Assembly: GCA_902609915.1 (NCBI GenBank)
Contig: CACLTO010000009.1
Span: forward strand, 1 to 36,325
Direction: 5' to 3'
DNA from: an uncultured Pelagibacteraceae bacterium
Lineage (GTDB): Bacteria > Pseudomonadota > Alphaproteobacteria > Pelagibacterales > Pelagibacteraceae
DNA: 36,325 nt
This document shows positions 35,284 through 36,325 of the stretch, in pieces (positions within the stretch are counted from its first letter, which is position 1; the number at the start of each line of letters is the position of its first letter). Made by a program: the position numbers and the translations under genes. The notes under the pieces are model-generated. The model saw nothing but the letters and a program-made list of their open reading frames with translations, was not told the DNA's origin and ran no database searches.

Positions 35284-36207
35284 ATGCACCAATTTAGTTT
35301 ATGCTTTAGTAAGGTAAAAAAAGATTGTTTGAAGTTCATTAAGTCTCAAGAGACAAAAGCTGATAAATTCAAAAATAAAGAAAAAATGATTAAATCTTTC
35401 TTAATTCCATTGTGTTTTTGGATTAATAAAAAAGCTAATAAAAAAAGACCTTACTTTGTGGGTTTAGCGGGCGGCCAGGGAACCGGTAAAACTACGATTA
35501 GTTCTTTAATCAGAATTATTCTGACTAAATACTTTAAATTAAATGTTTTTAGGATTTCAATAGACGACTTTTATAAAACAAGAAAAGAGCGAATAAACTT
35601 ATCAAAAAGAGTTCATCCTATGCTTTTAACTAGAGGTGTACCTGGAACACATGACATTAATAAGATGCTAAATTTCTTTAGGAAATCAAAAAGTAAAAAA
35701 TTTAAAAGATTAAAATTACCAACTTTCAATAAAGCTATTGATGACAGGTGTAACAAAAAAAAATGGTATGATTTAAAAAAGAGGCCAGATGTAATTATTT
35801 TTGAAGGATGGTGTGTTGGTGCAAAATCAGAAAAAAATAATACTTTAAAGAAAACAATTAATTCATTGGAAAAAGTAAATGATCAAAAACAGATTTGGAG
35901 AAAACATGTTAACAACCAATTAAAATCAAAATATAAAAACTTATTTTCACAATTGAATTGTTTAATTTATCTAAAAGCAAAAAATTTTAGTTTGCTACAA
36001 AAATGGAGACTAAAACAAGAGAGGAAACTTTGGGTAAAAAGTAAAGTGAAATCAAAAATAATGAGTAGGGGAGATGTATTAAATTTTATGCAAACATATC
36101 AAAGAATAACGCAAAATATGTTTAGAAATATGCCTAAATATGCGTCAGTAATATTTAATTTAAATAGTAACCATCAAATTAAATCTACTGTATATAAAAA
36201 GAAATGA
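35284..36207 (+). CDS. D-glycerate 3-kinase (plant/cyanobacterial GLYK type), P-loop kinase
   Basis: A 307-residue kinase with a Walker A motif GGQGTGKTT at residues 63-71, then FRISIDDFYKTRKER, HPMLLTRGVPGTHDI, KLPTFNKAIDDR and VIIFEGWCVGAK, the order found in GLYK and the related Tda10/YfhC group, which share the phosphoribulokinase/uridine kinase fold. The proposed reaction is glycerate plus ATP to 3-phosphoglycerate, feeding photorespiratory-type or serine-glyoxylate carbon into glycolysis. The residues before 55 are a basic extension. It overlaps tolC by 4 bp (ATGA). A different small-molecule substrate cannot be ruled out. Confidence 0.85.
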   Translation: MHQFSLCFSKVKKDCLKFIKSQETKADKFKNKEKMIKSFLIPLCFWINKKANKKRPYFVGLAGGQGTGKTTISSLIRIILTKYFKLNVFRISIDDFYKTRKERINLSKRVHPMLLTRGVPGTHDINKMLNFFRKSKSKKFKRLKLPTFNKAIDDRCNKKKWYDLKKRPDVIIFEGWCVGAKSEKNNTLKKTINSLEKVNDQKQIWRKHVNNQLKSKYKNLFSQLNCLIYLKAKNFSLLQKWRLKQERKLWVKSKVKSKIMSRGDVLNFMQTYQRITQNMFRNMPKYASVIFNLNSNHQIKSTVYKKK

Positions 36208-36325
36208 TTAGAATTTTAATTATAATTACAAGCTTTGTATTTTTACTTAGTAATGCTAATGCCGAAACTTTTTCAGCAGCATTAAAAAGGGCTTATAATG
36301 ACAATAATGAATTAAATGCCGAAAG
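36204..36325 (+). CDS. tolC: TolC-family outer-membrane efflux protein, 5' end only
   Basis: The first 40 codons of a gene that runs out of the window. The product starts with a signal peptide (MIRILIIITSFVFLLSNANA, cleavage before Glu21), then ETFSAALKRAYNDNNELNAE, the classic TolC opening ETL..AL..AY..N..L.A. TolC forms the outer-membrane channel for type I secretion and RND or ABC efflux pumps. The ATG overlaps the glycerate kinase stop by 4 bp, so it is co-transcribed. With only this much seen, a paralogous outer-membrane factor remains possible. Confidence 0.82.
   Translation, partial: MIRILIIITSFVFLLSNANAETFSAALKRAYNDNNELNAE

Noticed and set aside
1-36325. CRISPR array, insertion sequence, prophage or toxin-antitoxin pair
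   Set aside because: No regular repeat-spacer pattern, transposase, phage structural gene or recognisable toxin was found; all long ORFs are accounted for.

Overview
The window reads as a densely packed, very AT-rich chromosome segment of a SAR11-type alphaproteobacterium (Pelagibacterales). The assignment is an inference from several things: a blue-tuned proteorhodopsin followed by a ferredoxin and a ferredoxin reductase, alphaproteobacterial variants of DksA and dihydroorotase, a GTTC-N7-GTTC SOS box in front of umuD, extreme A/T codon use, and almost no intergenic space. Neighbouring genes commonly overlap by 1-23 bp, even convergent ones. I see no insertion sequence, prophage, CRISPR array or integron.

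Layout: the 3' part of purA (+) converges on rluD-rpoH (-). tRNA-Arg(TCG) (+) follows, then a minus-strand operon of sua5, an ABC ATPase and an ABC-2 permease. Divergent from it is xseB-ispA-dxs (isoprenoid precursors), then aroC (-), pdxH (+) and a long-chain polyprenyl diphosphate synthase (-). A plus-strand run follows: an S49 peptidase, glyQ, glyS and ppdK. Both glyS and ppdK carry one single-base frameshift in a poly-A tract. Next come nadA-nadC (-), tRNA-Leu(GAG) (+), ygfZ (-), pyrC (+) and prpE-SMR transporter (-). The proteorhodopsin region (24.3-27.4 kb, +) holds the opsin with a strong ribosome binding site and its own terminator, then ferredoxin, a FAD/NAD(P) ferredoxin reductase and a glutathione S-transferase. 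A dksA operon (-) faces it, and its last two members appear to be tiny membrane-protein genes of 41 and 34 codons. The right end holds two glycosyltransferases and ppc (+), an SOS-regulated umuDC operon (-), a GFA-family zinc protein, a plant-type glycerate kinase and the start of tolC (+).

Functionally this is mostly core metabolism: purine, pyrimidine, NAD, PLP, chorismate, isoprenoid, PEP/pyruvate/oxaloacetate and propionate chemistry. Retinal made from the ispA/dxs supply would feed the light-driven proton pump, although retinal genes are not in view. ppdK and ppc both act on PEP. The points most worth a second look are the two micro-ORFs after dksA, the paired poly-A frameshifts, the architecture between prpE and the opsin gene, and the LexA box that touches the umuD start codon.
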